A DNA stretch of 64,000 nt, taken from positions 186,001 to 250,000 of the forward strand of contig JAIYAR010000014.1 of assembly GCA_027488985.1 (NCBI GenBank), written 5' to 3'. The notes under the pieces were generated by a model. The model made no database searches and was not told where the DNA came from. It saw nothing but the letters and a program-made list of their open reading frames with translations. A program made the translations under genes and the position numbers. The stretch is from Comamonadaceae bacterium (lineage in GTDB: Bacteria > Pseudomonadota > Gammaproteobacteria > Burkholderiales > Burkholderiaceae_C). This document shows, piece after piece, positions 17,354 to 26,207 of this stretch. Positions within the stretch are counted from its first letter, which is position 1; each line of letters opens with the position of its first letter.

Positions 17354-18679
17354 ATGCCAGCCATGCAAAACACAGCACCCGCACCTGAAGCGCCCGCGCT
17401 CAACGCCCGAGGGCTCACACGCAAACACCATCTGAGCTTGGCCCTTGTGCTGGGCGGCCTGGCCTTGGTACTGGTGCTGGGCAGCTGGAGCCTGTACAGC
17501 CGCCAGAAAGCGGCTCTCACCTGGGCCCTGAGTGCACAAGGCGAACAACTACAGCTCGCTCTGAATGACACGCTCGATGCTGCACGCCTGCACGCCATGG
17601 GCATGCGCCAGAGTGCGGAGCGCAACCTGCGCCAACCCCTCTTTAATGACAGCAGCCTCGCAGAACGGCTGGAGCGCCGCAACCTCGCGCCGCTCCGGGA
17701 TGCCCCATGGGACCGCATGCCGCAAGACTTGGCAAAAGACATGGGTGCCGTTCACACCAACCCTGCCGCGGGCAGCGACTACCGGCGCGAACTCAATGCG
17801 CCACTGGGTGCGCTGGGCCAAGCGGTGGCTGCACACAGCCAGCAGCAGCGCCTGGCCTGGAGCTACTTTTTTGACGCCCAGAAGCGCTGGCGCTGGGTGT
17901 ATCCGGCCCAGGCGCGGGACGAAGTGCTAATCGCCACCGGCAAAGCCGACATGGGTGCAGCCCTGCCAGTGCTGTGGGATGCCGCAGGCTTGGATGCTGC
18001 GGGGCCCGCCCGCAACCCGCAAAAGGAACCGGTGTGGTCTGCGCCGCACACCGACCCCTTCAAGAAAATCACTGTCGTTTCAGCGTTGGCCCCGGTGTAT
18101 GTGGGTGAAGCCTTTGTGGGGGCGATGGGCACCGACCTGAGCCTGGAGGCCCTTGCCACCGTGATGCAACAGCGCCCACTGGCCATGGGACAGGCCTGGG
18201 TGATCGACAAAGAAGGGCGTGTACTCGCCAGCAGCGACACCAAGGCAAGCCCCCCGCCGTCCGGCCCTTACACCACCGAAGCAGGCTGGCTACGTTATTC
18301 CCTGCGCGGCTCGCCGTTCAGCCTGGTGATTTATGCGCCCTCCGGCGTGGTGGCCAGTCACACTCTGCGCAAACTGATGCCCATGCTGGTCACCGGTTTG
18401 CTGGGCTTGTTGGCGGCCGCAGGCACTGCACTGTGGCTCAGCCGGCAGTTCACCTTGCCTGCCCTGCAGTTAGCCGATTACGTACAGAACGCCGAGGGCC
18501 CCAACATCAAACGCCCACCCAAAGTGCCTGCCCTCTGGAAGCCCTGGTTTGACCGTGCTGCGAGAGCCGCCCTGGACCGGCGCGACCAGGTCATGCACCA
18601 TCACCAGCGCAGCAGTCAGCTCGAAAAGCAGATCATCCAGCTCGAAGCGCAGGTTCGCGCACGCGACAACAAGGGCTAG
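17354..18679 (+). CDS. Membrane-anchored Cache-type sensor without an output domain
   Basis: A 441-residue protein with one transmembrane helix near residues 27-47, a large periplasmic region with a double-Cache-like fold (FFDAQKRWRWVYPAQ and later VGAMGTDLSLEAL), and a second helix near residues 337-362. The cytoplasmic end has only about 75 residues, finishing in a short coiled coil (SSQLEKQIIQLEAQVRA). No GGDEF, kinase, HAMP or methyl-accepting domain follows. A GTG at 17339 is an alternative start. The next gene is unrelated, so no split partner is visible. Confidence 0.75.
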   Translation: MPAMQNTAPAPEAPALNARGLTRKHHLSLALVLGGLALVLVLGSWSLYSRQKAALTWALSAQGEQLQLALNDTLDAARLHAMGMRQSAERNLRQPLFNDSSLAERLERRNLAPLRDAPWDRMPQDLAKDMGAVHTNPAAGSDYRRELNAPLGALGQAVAAHSQQQRLAWSYFFDAQKRWRWVYPAQARDEVLIATGKADMGAALPVLWDAAGLDAAGPARNPQKEPVWSAPHTDPFKKITVVSALAPVYVGEAFVGAMGTDLSLEALATVMQQRPLAMGQAWVIDKEGRVLASSDTKASPPPSGPYTTEAGWLRYSLRGSPFSLVIYAPSGVVASHTLRKLMPMLVTGLLGLLAAAGTALWLSRQFTLPALQLADYVQNAEGPNIKRPPKVPALWKPWFDRAARAALDRRDQVMHHHQRSSQLEKQIIQLEAQVRARDNKG

Positions 18680-18721
18680 CAGCCTCACTCAGAATAGGCG
18701 CTCCTAATCGGGAAACACGCC

Positions 18722-19831
18722 TTGAGAAAAATTGCTCCATTCGTTGCCGCCTCCTTCGGGCTGGTGCTGCTGTACCTGTTGCTGTGGCCAGTGCCCGTCA
18801 GCCCCGTGGTTTGGAATGCTCCCGCTGCTCCGGGCTACACCGGCCCGCACGCAGTTAACACACGGCTTGGTAACTTGCAGATGATTGACTTGCAAGGCGA
18901 GGTGGGCCCTGAGCACATCCAGTTCGGCCGCGACGGCAAGCTCTACACCACCGTAGCTAGCGGCAACATCTTGCGCATGGAGGCCGATGGCACCGCGCAG
19001 CAGGTGTTTGCCAACACCGGCGGCCGGGTGCTGGGCTTTGACTTTGATGCGCAGGGCAACCTGATTGCAGCGGATGCAGTCAAAGGGCTGCTGTCCATCG
19101 CGCCGGATGCGAAGGTCACCGTGCTCACCGATACAGTGAACGGAGACCCGATCCGCTATGCGGATGCAGTGGTCGTTGCCAAAAACGGCAAGATGTATTT
19201 CAGCGATGCATCCACCCGCTTCGCACCCAAAGACTGGGGCGGTACCTTCGAGGCCAGCGTGCTCGACATCCTGGAGCAAGCCAGCACCGGCCGCGTTCTG
19301 GAATATGACCCCGCCACCAAAGTCACGCGCCTGGTCGCCAGCGGCTTGAGTTTTGCCAATGGCGTCGCACTCAGTGCGGACGAACAGTCCTTGTTTGTGA
19401 ACGAGACCGGCAAATACAGGGTCTGGAAGATTGCGGTGAATGCCAATGCGCTCGATGTGCGCACGCCAGGCACCCAAGCCCATGCGCAAGCCCTAGTGTT
19501 GCTGGACAACCTGCCCGGCTACCCCGACAACCTGATGCGCGGCCTGGACGGAAAAATATGGCTGGGCTTTGCCAAGCCCCGCAACCCGACCGTCGACAAC
19601 ATGGCCGGCAAGCCCTGGTTGCGCAGCCTCACCTTGCGTTTGCCACGTGTGCTGTGGCCCATCCCCAAGGCCTACGGCCACGTGATCGCCTTCACCGAAG
19701 ACGGCAAAGTAGTAGCCGACCTGCAAGACCCGAGCGGCAACTATCCCGAAACCACGGCAATTACCGAAACCAAAGACCGCTTGTATGTGCAAAGCCTGCA
19801 CGCGCACGGGCTGGGCTGGCTGCCAAAGTAA
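18722..19831 (+). CDS. SMP-30/strictosidine-synthase-like beta-propeller protein
   Basis: A 369-residue protein starting from TTG at 18722; no in-frame ATG gives the N-terminal helix. Residues 5-24 form a membrane anchor or uncleaved signal. The rest has six-bladed propeller motifs (GPEHIQFGRDGKLYTT, GRVLGFDFDAQGN, GLSFANGVALSADE, GYPDNLMRGLDGKIWLGF). This is the SMP-30/gluconolactonase superfamily, strictosidine-synthase-like branch (YvrE/APMAP type). The substrate is unknown; hydrolysis of a lactone or ester is plausible. Confidence 0.85.
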   Translation: MRKIAPFVAASFGLVLLYLLLWPVPVSPVVWNAPAAPGYTGPHAVNTRLGNLQMIDLQGEVGPEHIQFGRDGKLYTTVASGNILRMEADGTAQQVFANTGGRVLGFDFDAQGNLIAADAVKGLLSIAPDAKVTVLTDTVNGDPIRYADAVVVAKNGKMYFSDASTRFAPKDWGGTFEASVLDILEQASTGRVLEYDPATKVTRLVASGLSFANGVALSADEQSLFVNETGKYRVWKIAVNANALDVRTPGTQAHAQALVLLDNLPGYPDNLMRGLDGKIWLGFAKPRNPTVDNMAGKPWLRSLTLRLPRVLWPIPKAYGHVIAFTEDGKVVADLQDPSGNYPETTAITETKDRLYVQSLHAHGLGWLPK

Positions 19832-19838
19832 GGCACGC

Positions 19839-20723
19839 TTACTGCACCAGCCCTGCAGCCACTGCCGGCGGCTCGCGCTTGGCAGTCAGCGTGCTGCCTG
19901 CTGCTGCGCCCATGATGAACACGATCGCCCACAACTGCGGAGCGCTGAGCTGCTCGTTCAACATCACTAAGCCCAGCAAGGCTGCAACCGCGGGCTCCAT
20001 GCTGGTCATGATGCCGAAAGCCTCTTGCGGCAGGCGCTTGAGGGCCATCATCTCCAGAGAGATAGGAATGGCACTGGAAATTGCCGCCACCACCAGCCCG
20101 ATCCATAAAACGTGTGGATCCAGCAGAGCCGCACCGGCGTGCCAGATGCCGAAGGGCACCACGGTGATCGCAGCCACCGTAAGCCCCAGCGCCACCGAGT
20201 GGCCCGCATGCAAGTGGCCCAGGCGCTTACCAAACACAATGTACGCACCCCAAAACACGGCGGCTGCCAAGGCATAGAGCACACCAGTCAGGTCCAGCGC
20301 CTGCACATCGCCGCCCAAGGGCAGCAGCAATCCCAGCCCCGCAATCGCCAGTACCAGCCACACAAAATCCACCGACTTGCGCGACGAATAGAGCGCCACC
20401 GCCAAAGGCCCCGAAAACTCAATCGCCACCGCAATGCCAAACGGAATGGTGCGCAGCGACATGTAAAACAGCAAATTCATCAGCCCCAGCGCCACCCCGT
20501 AACGCAGCAGTGACATGCGGTCTGCCGGTGCCAGCACCCAGCGCCAGGGCCGCCAGATCAGCAAGAGCAGCAGTGCTGAAAAGCCCACGCGCAGGGCGGT
20601 GGTGCCCAAGGAACCGACTACAGGAAACAGCTGCTTGGCAATCGACGTGCCCAGCCCCAAAGCGGTAACAGAACCCAAAACTGCCAGCAATGGAAGCACG
20701 TTATGAAAACGGTGTGAAGACAT
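19839..20723 (-). CDS. rhtA: EamA-family exporter, RhtA-like
   Basis: A 294-residue inner-membrane protein with ten hydrophobic segments in two EamA halves. The second half carries FGIMTSMEPAVAALLGLVML, a signature close to E. coli RhtA, which exports threonine and homoserine. The open frame extends upstream with no hydrophobic character, so the start is placed at 20723. It converges with the SMP-30 gene, with seven bases between the stops, and is divergent from the esterase. Confidence 0.85.
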   Translation of the reverse strand: MSSHRFHNVLPLLAVLGSVTALGLGTSIAKQLFPVVGSLGTTALRVGFSALLLLLIWRPWRWVLAPADRMSLLRYGVALGLMNLLFYMSLRTIPFGIAVAIEFSGPLAVALYSSRKSVDFVWLVLAIAGLGLLLPLGGDVQALDLTGVLYALAAAVFWGAYIVFGKRLGHLHAGHSVALGLTVAAITVVPFGIWHAGAALLDPHVLWIGLVVAAISSAIPISLEMMALKRLPQEAFGIMTSMEPAVAALLGLVMLNEQLSAPQLWAIVFIMGAAAGSTLTAKREPPAVAAGLVQ

Positions 20724-20792
20724 GCCCTGACGATAACCGGTGCAACTCAGGTATAAACCCGTCTCCTCCAATCGTCTACCCAATCCCGCGCC

Positions 20793-21464
20793 ATGACTGC
20801 CCTGCTCTCTTGCATCGAACTCGAATCCGCCCCCAAGCCCACAGCTGCCGTCATCTGGATGCACGGGCTGGGCGCCACCAGCGATGACTTTGCAGGTTTG
20901 GTGCCCGAGCTGAACTTGGAAGGCTGCCAGCCCATCCGTTTTGTGTTTCCGCAGGCACCCAGCATCCCCATCACCATTAACGGTGGCTACGTGATGCCGG
21001 GCTGGTACGACCTGTATGGCATGGACCTGGTGAGCAAGCAGGATGCAGCGGGCATTCAGCGCTCCGAGGCGGCTATTGCGGCGCTGGTGGAGCGAGAAGT
21101 GGCGCGTGGCATTCCGTATGAGCGCATCGTGCTGGCGGGCTTTAGCCAAGGCTGCGCCATGGCGCTGCACACCGCGCTGCGCTTGCCACACCAAATTGCA
21201 GGCGTCATGGCCTTGTCGGGCTACCTGCCGCTGGCAGACCGCTTTGCCACCGAGCGCAACGTCGCCAACGCCAACACTCCCATCTTCATGGCGCACGGCA
21301 CCCAGGACCCGGTGGTGATCTTGAAACGCGGCGAAGACTCGCGCGATGCCCTGGCGTCCCTCGGCCACCAGGTGCAGTGGCACACCTACCCCATGCCGCA
21401 CAGCGTGCACCCGCGCGAAGTGGCTGACATAGCCGCCTTCTTGAAGCAGGTGCTGCCCGCTTGA
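20793..21464 (+). CDS. Alpha/beta-hydrolase, carboxylesterase/lysophospholipase type
   Basis: A 223-residue enzyme. The nucleophile elbow is GFSQG near residue 113, the oxyanion stretch is WMHGLGATSDDF, and the acid and base are in AHGTQDPVV and MPHSVHP. This is the acyl-protein thioesterase/carboxylesterase family (EstB, YpfH). The start lies in a short AT-richer leader. Its stop overlaps the start of the Hsp70-like gene (TGATG), so the two are coupled. Confidence 0.93.
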   Translation: MTALLSCIELESAPKPTAAVIWMHGLGATSDDFAGLVPELNLEGCQPIRFVFPQAPSIPITINGGYVMPGWYDLYGMDLVSKQDAAGIQRSEAAIAALVEREVARGIPYERIVLAGFSQGCAMALHTALRLPHQIAGVMALSGYLPLADRFATERNVANANTPIFMAHGTQDPVVILKRGEDSRDALASLGHQVQWHTYPMPHSVHPREVADIAAFLKQVLPA

Positions 21465-22726
21465 TGGAGACTGCTCGCCCCCTGGTGCTGGGCATTGATT
21501 TCGGCACATCGAATTCCGCCTGCGCATTGATTGACGCGCATGGCGCCTTGCAGGTCATCCCGCTGGACGACGCCAAGGCCGAGATGCCGACCGCGCTATT
21601 TTTTGCCAGCGAAACGCATACCGTGCTCTATGGCGCAGAAGCCATGCAGGCCTACCTGAATGGCACCGAAGGGCGCTTGCTACGCTCGCTCAAAAGCCTG
21701 ATGGGCAGCCGCCTGATGGACGAGTACACCGCCGTCGGCGACAAGAGCATCCGCTTCTTTGACATCGTGGTGCTGTTCTTCAAAGAGCTCAAGCGCCGCT
21801 GCGAAGCCCATGTGGGCCAGCCCCTGACCCACGCCATGCTGGGCCGCCCGGTGCACTTTGTGGACGACGATGCCGAGCGTGACCAGCTGGCCCAAGAGAC
21901 ACTGGGCCGCGCCGCGGTGGAGGCGGGCTTCACCCACATTGCCTACCAGCTCGAACCCATTGCCGCCGCGCTGGACTACGAGCAACGCGTAACCAAAGAG
22001 ACTACGGCTCTGGTGGTGGACATTGGCGGCGGCACCTCGGACTTCACCGTCATCCGCCTCAACCCTGAGCGCAGTGCGGTGGGCGACCGCTCGGCAGACA
22101 TTCTGGCCACTACCGGGGTGCATATTGGCGGCACGGACTTTGACCGCCTGCTGGACCTGGCCACTGTGATGCCCTATTTAGGCTACAAGCATGTGGGCAC
22201 CGGCGGGCGCATTGTGCCCAACAGCGTGTTTTTTGACCTGAGCACCTGGCACCTGATCCACCAGGCGTACACGCGCAAGTCCATGCACTTTGCCAAAGAG
22301 CTGTGGACCGACTACACCGACCAGACCCTGCACCGCCGCCTGATGGACGCGCTGGAAGAGCAACACGGTCACCGCATGCTGGCCAGCGTGGAAGCTGCCA
22401 AGATCGCCTGCTCCATCAGCGGCGACAGCTCCGTCGTAGAGCTGGACTTTCTGGACCGTAGCCTGGCCCCCACCGTGGACGCGGCGAACATGGAAGCCGC
22501 CCTGCATGCATCGCTCGCGCAGGTGGTGCAATGCGCCCAGGACTGCGTGACCGCCGCCGGCCTGCAGGCTGTGGACGTGGTGTACCTGACCGGTGGTTCG
22601 TCCGCCCTGCGCACGCTGATAGCAGCGCTGCGCCAAGCCATGCCCGAAGCCACGTTGGTGGAAGGCAACCGCTTTGGCGGTGTAGCCGCCGGGCTGGCGT
22701 GGGCGGGTGCGGTTCACCCGTATTGA
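21464..22726 (+). CDS. yegD: Hsp70-family protein, YegD type
   Basis: A 420-residue protein made of an Hsp70/actin ATPase domain only. It has phosphate-1 GIDFGTSNSACAL, the connect motif VVDIGGGTSDFTVI, the adenosine motif YLTGGSSALRTL and a final GNRFGGVAAGLAWAG. The peptide-binding domain of DnaK is missing, as is normal for YegD. Its cellular role is not established. Translation is coupled to the preceding esterase. A copy of the interspersed repeat begins right after its stop. Confidence 0.92.
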   Translation: METARPLVLGIDFGTSNSACALIDAHGALQVIPLDDAKAEMPTALFFASETHTVLYGAEAMQAYLNGTEGRLLRSLKSLMGSRLMDEYTAVGDKSIRFFDIVVLFFKELKRRCEAHVGQPLTHAMLGRPVHFVDDDAERDQLAQETLGRAAVEAGFTHIAYQLEPIAAALDYEQRVTKETTALVVDIGGGTSDFTVIRLNPERSAVGDRSADILATTGVHIGGTDFDRLLDLATVMPYLGYKHVGTGGRIVPNSVFFDLSTWHLIHQAYTRKSMHFAKELWTDYTDQTLHRRLMDALEEQHGHRMLASVEAAKIACSISGDSSVVELDFLDRSLAPTVDAANMEAALHASLAQVVQCAQDCVTAAGLQAVDVVYLTGGSSALRTLIAALRQAMPEATLVEGNRFGGVAAGLAWAGAVHPY

Positions 22727-22727
22727 T

Positions 22728-22790
22728 ACGCTATTGATTTAGGAGCTGCTCGCGCATATTCCACCAGCGTCAGCGGCACACTCTTCGAAA
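22728..22790 (+). repeat. Intergenic copy of the interspersed element
   Basis: Core gctgctcgcgcatattccac followed by cagcg and a degenerate tail, preceded by ctattgatttagga. It fills the space between two convergent genes (YegD type and Nudix). The core can form a small hairpin with gctcg / cgagc arms in the better-preserved copies. Confidence 0.8.
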
Positions 22791-22802
22791 GTTTACGAGT
22801 AA

Positions 22803-23396
22803 TCAGAGCCCACGCTGAAGCTTGCTCATCAGCCTGCCAAAGCGGGCACTCGGCAGCGACAACAACGCCTCAAGCGCCACCCAGCGCACCCCATGCACCT
22901 CTTCCCACTGAGGGCTCAATGGGGCGGATTCATCGCCACGGAACAGGTACAAAAAGTCATGGTGCACGTGAGCGCCCTCGCCTTTGGCGGGGTTGGCGGG
23001 AATTGCATGGCTATCGATGTCGATCAGCGGCGCATCAAGGCTTTGGGCATTCGGCGAGCGCACGTTCACGCCCGTCTCTTCCTCCACTTCCCTCGCAGCA
23101 GACACGTCCAGTCGGTCCAGACCTTCGTGGTGGCCGCCGGGCTGTAGCCAGCGGTTCAGAGTGCGGTGGTGGATCAGAAGCACCTTGTCTGCATTCCGGT
23201 CGTACACCAACCCGCTGGTGGTAATGTGACCTTGCATGTTGGCGCGTGAAAACGGGTCTGCTGAGGTGTCGCCCAGCAGATCAGCAATGGCCTTCAGGCC
23301 TGCGGCCTCAGCGGGAAAGCCCGCCATGTACTTATGCAGTTCAGACAGCGCGTGAGCCCGGAGTTCGGCCGGGCTGGCCAAGGTTTCAGGCAGCAT
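22803..23396 (-). CDS. Nudix hydrolase
   Basis: A 197-residue protein with a Nudix box beginning GGHHEGLD and ending REVEEETGV; the first glutamate of the consensus (G-x5-E) is aspartate. The substrate (nucleoside diphosphate derivative) cannot be told. An N-terminal region of about 55 residues precedes the domain. The start at 23396 (MLPETLAS) lies inside the 3' end of the LysR gene, giving an 11-base overlap and likely co-transcription; longer upstream reading is rejected. Confidence 0.9.
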   Translation of the reverse strand: MLPETLASPAELRAHALSELHKYMAGFPAEAAGLKAIADLLGDTSADPFSRANMQGHITTSGLVYDRNADKVLLIHHRTLNRWLQPGGHHEGLDRLDVSAAREVEEETGVNVRSPNAQSLDAPLIDIDSHAIPANPAKGEGAHVHHDFLYLFRGDESAPLSPQWEEVHGVRWVALEALLSLPSARFGRLMSKLQRGL

Positions 23397-24339
23397 GTGG
23401 GTCTCCCAATGCCGCATGCAGCATCTCAATAAACACCCGCGTCTTGGGCGGCATGAGTTTGCGGCCGGGGAAGACAGCGGATATCGGCATGCGGGGAAAA
23501 CACCAATCGGGCAGGATGCGCACCAGCGCATTGCGACGCACATCGGCTTGGGCAAATACATCGGGCACTGCGCCAATGCCGGTGCCCGCCAGCACCGTGC
23601 GCAACAGCAGGTCCGGCGCGTTGGCCGCAAAGCGACCCGGCGGCACAGCCGTCCACTCCTGCTCACCGTTCACCAAGCGCCAAGACATGGGCTCCCCGTT
23701 GCCACCCAGCAAGCGAACCGCTTGGTGCTGCAGCAGGTCTTGCGGCACTAGGGGCGTGCCATGTTCAGCCAGGTAGTGGGGCGAGGCATACACCCCCGTC
23801 GACATAAGGCTCAAGCGTCTTGCAGCGAGCAGGCTGTCGTCGGGCAAGGCTCCGATGCGCACCGCCACGTCAAATCCTTCACCGAGCAAGTCCACCCGGC
23901 GGGCGGATAAATCCAGGTCCAGCGAAATGTCGGGGTACATGGCCACAAACGCGCCCAACATATCGGCCAGCAACAAATTGGCAATGTCGGCCGGCATGGA
24001 GACGCGCAATCGCCCGGTGGGTGTGGCCTGACGGCGCTCGCTCAAGGCGGCCACAGCCTCCACCTCCAGCACTACTTGTTTGGCGTGCTCCAGCAGTTGC
24101 TGGCCGAACTCGGTCAGCGTCTGGCGTCGGGTGGTGCGCAGTAACAGGCGCTCGCCCAAGCGCTGCTCCAAGGCCGCGAGCCGGCGCGACACACTGGACT
24201 TGGGCAGCCCCACCTTGTCGGCCGCACGACTGAAGCTGCCCAGCTCCGCCACGCGGGCAAAGATGAGCAGGTCATTTGGGTCGATGGTAGTCGGGTGGAG
24301 CGTGTTTGATTGTTCCATAGTGACAACAATCATATCCAT
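23386..24339 (-). CDS. LysR-family transcriptional regulator
   Basis: A 317-residue regulator. The winged-helix domain is at residues 20-80 (LLIFARVAELGSFSRAADKV, then SSVSRRLAALEQRLG), and the effector domain follows. An internal ATG at 24318 is an equally possible start; neither has a clear ribosome site. It is divergent from the DoxX-pirin pair, which is the arrangement expected for a LysR protein controlling the neighbouring operon. The Nudix gene overlaps its 3' end. Confidence 0.92.
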   Translation of the reverse strand: MDMIVVTMEQSNTLHPTTIDPNDLLIFARVAELGSFSRAADKVGLPKSSVSRRLAALEQRLGERLLLRTTRRQTLTEFGQQLLEHAKQVVLEVEAVAALSERRQATPTGRLRVSMPADIANLLLADMLGAFVAMYPDISLDLDLSARRVDLLGEGFDVAVRIGALPDDSLLAARRLSLMSTGVYASPHYLAEHGTPLVPQDLLQHQAVRLLGGNGEPMSWRLVNGEQEWTAVPPGRFAANAPDLLLRTVLAGTGIGAVPDVFAQADVRRNALVRILPDWCFPRMPISAVFPGRKLMPPKTRVFIEMLHAALGDPHAA

Positions 24340-24418
24340 TTTATGGGATTTTCAGGTTGATTAATGAGGAATACAGTTCACCCATCGCAAACAACTTCCC
24401 TTTTGAAAGGAAACCATC

Positions 24419-24841
24419 ATGTCCTCTAGCAACATTTCTACTACCGCTCAAAACGCACTCAACCTCGCAGGTCGCGTGCTCTTGGCTGCCCTGTTTTTGC
24501 CTGCCGGCATCAGCAAGCTGACCGGCTTTGAAGGCACCGTGGGATATATCGCCTCCGTCGGTTTGCCATTGCCCGCCGTCGGGGCTGTGTTGGCACTGCT
24601 CGTTGAAATCGTCGGCAGCGTGGCGCTGATCGCCGGCCTCGGCACCCGCATCGCAGCGCTGGTGCTGGCAGCGTTCACGCTGGTGGCCAGCTTCTTCTTC
24701 CACGCTTTCTGGGCTGTGCCTGCTGACCAAGCCTTCGTGGTGCAACTGCTGTTTTTCAAGAACGTGGCAGTGGTCGGTGGCTTGTTGGCCTTGGCCGCCA
24801 ACGGCGCCGGCGGTTGGAGCCTGGACGCTCGCCGCGCATAA
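24419..24841 (+). CDS. DoxX-family inner-membrane protein
   Basis: A 140-residue protein with four hydrophobic helices and the DoxX signature GRVLLAALFLPAGISKLTGF near the start. DoxX proteins are linked to redox stress and quinone-related functions, but the activity is not defined. An aaagga site lies upstream of the ATG. Pirin follows 81 bases later, and the divergent LysR gene probably regulates both. Confidence 0.9.
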   Translation: MSSSNISTTAQNALNLAGRVLLAALFLPAGISKLTGFEGTVGYIASVGLPLPAVGAVLALLVEIVGSVALIAGLGTRIAALVLAAFTLVASFFFHAFWAVPADQAFVVQLLFFKNVAVVGGLLALAANGAGGWSLDARRA

Positions 24842-24922
24842 AGACCAGCCCCTCGCACACAGCGCATCAACCACAGGCCGCCATTGCGGCCTGTCCGTCC
24901 GTTCAACCCCAAGGAGATCACC

Positions 24923-25777
24923 ATGACAGTTCAACACCCCCGCGCCATCGAGCGCCTGGTGGCAGGGCAAGCCACTTCGGATGGCGCAGGCGTCAAGCTC
25001 ACCCGCGTGCTGACCCAGAATCTGCAGCACCGCCTGGACCCTTTCCTGATGCTGGACGCCTTCGGCAGCGACAACCCGGATGACTACATTGCCGGCTTCC
25101 CCGAGCATCCGCACCGCGGGTTTGAAACCGTGTCTTACATGCTTAGCGGCCGCATGCGCCACCGCGACAGCGCAGGCCACGAAGGCCTGGTCACAGACGG
25201 TGGCGTGCAGTGGATGACCGCGGCGCGCGGCGTGATTCACTCTGAAATTCCGCAACAGACCGAAGGCCGCATGGAAGGCTTTCAGCTCTGGCTGAACCTG
25301 CACAGCAGCGAAAAGATGGGCGCACCGTGGTACCGCGACATCCAGGCGACCGACCTGCCCAAAGTTACGACCGGCCAAGGCGTGCAGTTGACCGTGATTG
25401 CCGGTGAGAGCCACGGCACCGCGGGCGCGGTGCAGCGCGAGAAAACCCAGCCGCTGTACCTCGATGTGCACATGCCTGCCGGCAGCACATTCAGCCAACC
25501 TCTGCCCACGACCCACAACGCATTCATCTATGTGTACCGTGGCGAAGTACAGGTCGGCGAAAAGACTGTGCCCGCTCAGCGCATGGCCATCTTCAGCAAC
25601 GATGCGGCCAGCGATGGCGTGACGATGAACGCCAGCGCGGACACCAAATTCCTGCTGATTGCCGGCAAGCCCTTGAAAGAGCCCATCGTGCAATATGGCC
25701 CCTTTGTGATGAACTCGCAGCAGGAGATCTATCAGGCGCTCAGCGACTTCAGGGATGGGGTTCTGGGTGCGGCATGA
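24923..25777 (+). CDS. Pirin-family protein
   Basis: A 284-residue bicupin. The metal-binding N-terminal cupin is recognised by FPEHPHRGFETVSYML and the HSE segment RGVIHSEIP, which supply the His/His/His/Glu ligands. Several bacterial pirins are quercetin dioxygenases or redox sensors. The start at 24923 has an aaggag site nine bases upstream. It lies behind doxX and the LysR gene, a common quinone/flavonoid-response arrangement. Confidence 0.93.
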   Translation: MTVQHPRAIERLVAGQATSDGAGVKLTRVLTQNLQHRLDPFLMLDAFGSDNPDDYIAGFPEHPHRGFETVSYMLSGRMRHRDSAGHEGLVTDGGVQWMTAARGVIHSEIPQQTEGRMEGFQLWLNLHSSEKMGAPWYRDIQATDLPKVTTGQGVQLTVIAGESHGTAGAVQREKTQPLYLDVHMPAGSTFSQPLPTTHNAFIYVYRGEVQVGEKTVPAQRMAIFSNDAASDGVTMNASADTKFLLIAGKPLKEPIVQYGPFVMNSQQEIYQALSDFRDGVLGAA

Positions 25778-25798
25778 CGCCAGTGCGAGGGGCCATGC

Positions 25799-25850
25799 GC
25801 TATGTATTTAGGAGCTCTTTGCGCATATTCCACGAGCGCTAGAGCCCTAT
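25799..25850 (+). repeat. Intergenic copy of the interspersed element
   Basis: tttaggagctctttgcgcat followed by attccacgagcgctagagccctattt. This copy keeps the gagcgctagag second half well. It separates the convergent pirin and small hypothetical genes. Confidence 0.8.
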
Positions 25851-25851
25851 T

Positions 25852-26055
25852 TCACAGTGAATCCAGCTTTACGCCCAAAGCCTGCAGCTTCTTGGCAAAC
25901 GAGTCCCTGCGCTTCACTGCCTTGGCAGCGGTATCCACCGCTGCCTGAATGGCTTTGGGCCCCTTTTTTTCCACCACTTTGATCAGCCCCGTTTTGTGGG
26001 CGGCGTCAGCCTCTGCCCTGCGGAAGGTGGCGATGAGTTCGGCGTGGTCGGTCAT
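25852..26055 (-). CDS. Small hypothetical protein
   Basis: A 67-residue, Lys/Ala-rich, predicted helical protein (AAVDTAAKAVKRRDSFAKKLQALG) that I do not recognise. Starting at 26055 (MTDHAELIATFRRAEAD) gives a coherent acidic-then-basic helical protein; the longer frame upstream has no support. It might be a small nucleic-acid- or protein-binding protein, but nothing proves this. Confidence 0.5.
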   Translation of the reverse strand: MTDHAELIATFRRAEADAAHKTGLIKVVEKKGPKAIQAAVDTAAKAVKRRDSFAKKLQALGVKLDSL

Positions 26056-26207
26056 GGTGTGGGTCAATACGTTTCTTCCAGGGGAATTATGACTTCGCAG
26101 CGCCCTGCACGCCGGCTGCGAATACCCCTCTATGTGCGTTAGGACACATACGGGCTCAACCATTGGCTTTACGGTACGGCCGCTACCTTTAACCAAGAGG
26201 CTTCCCG

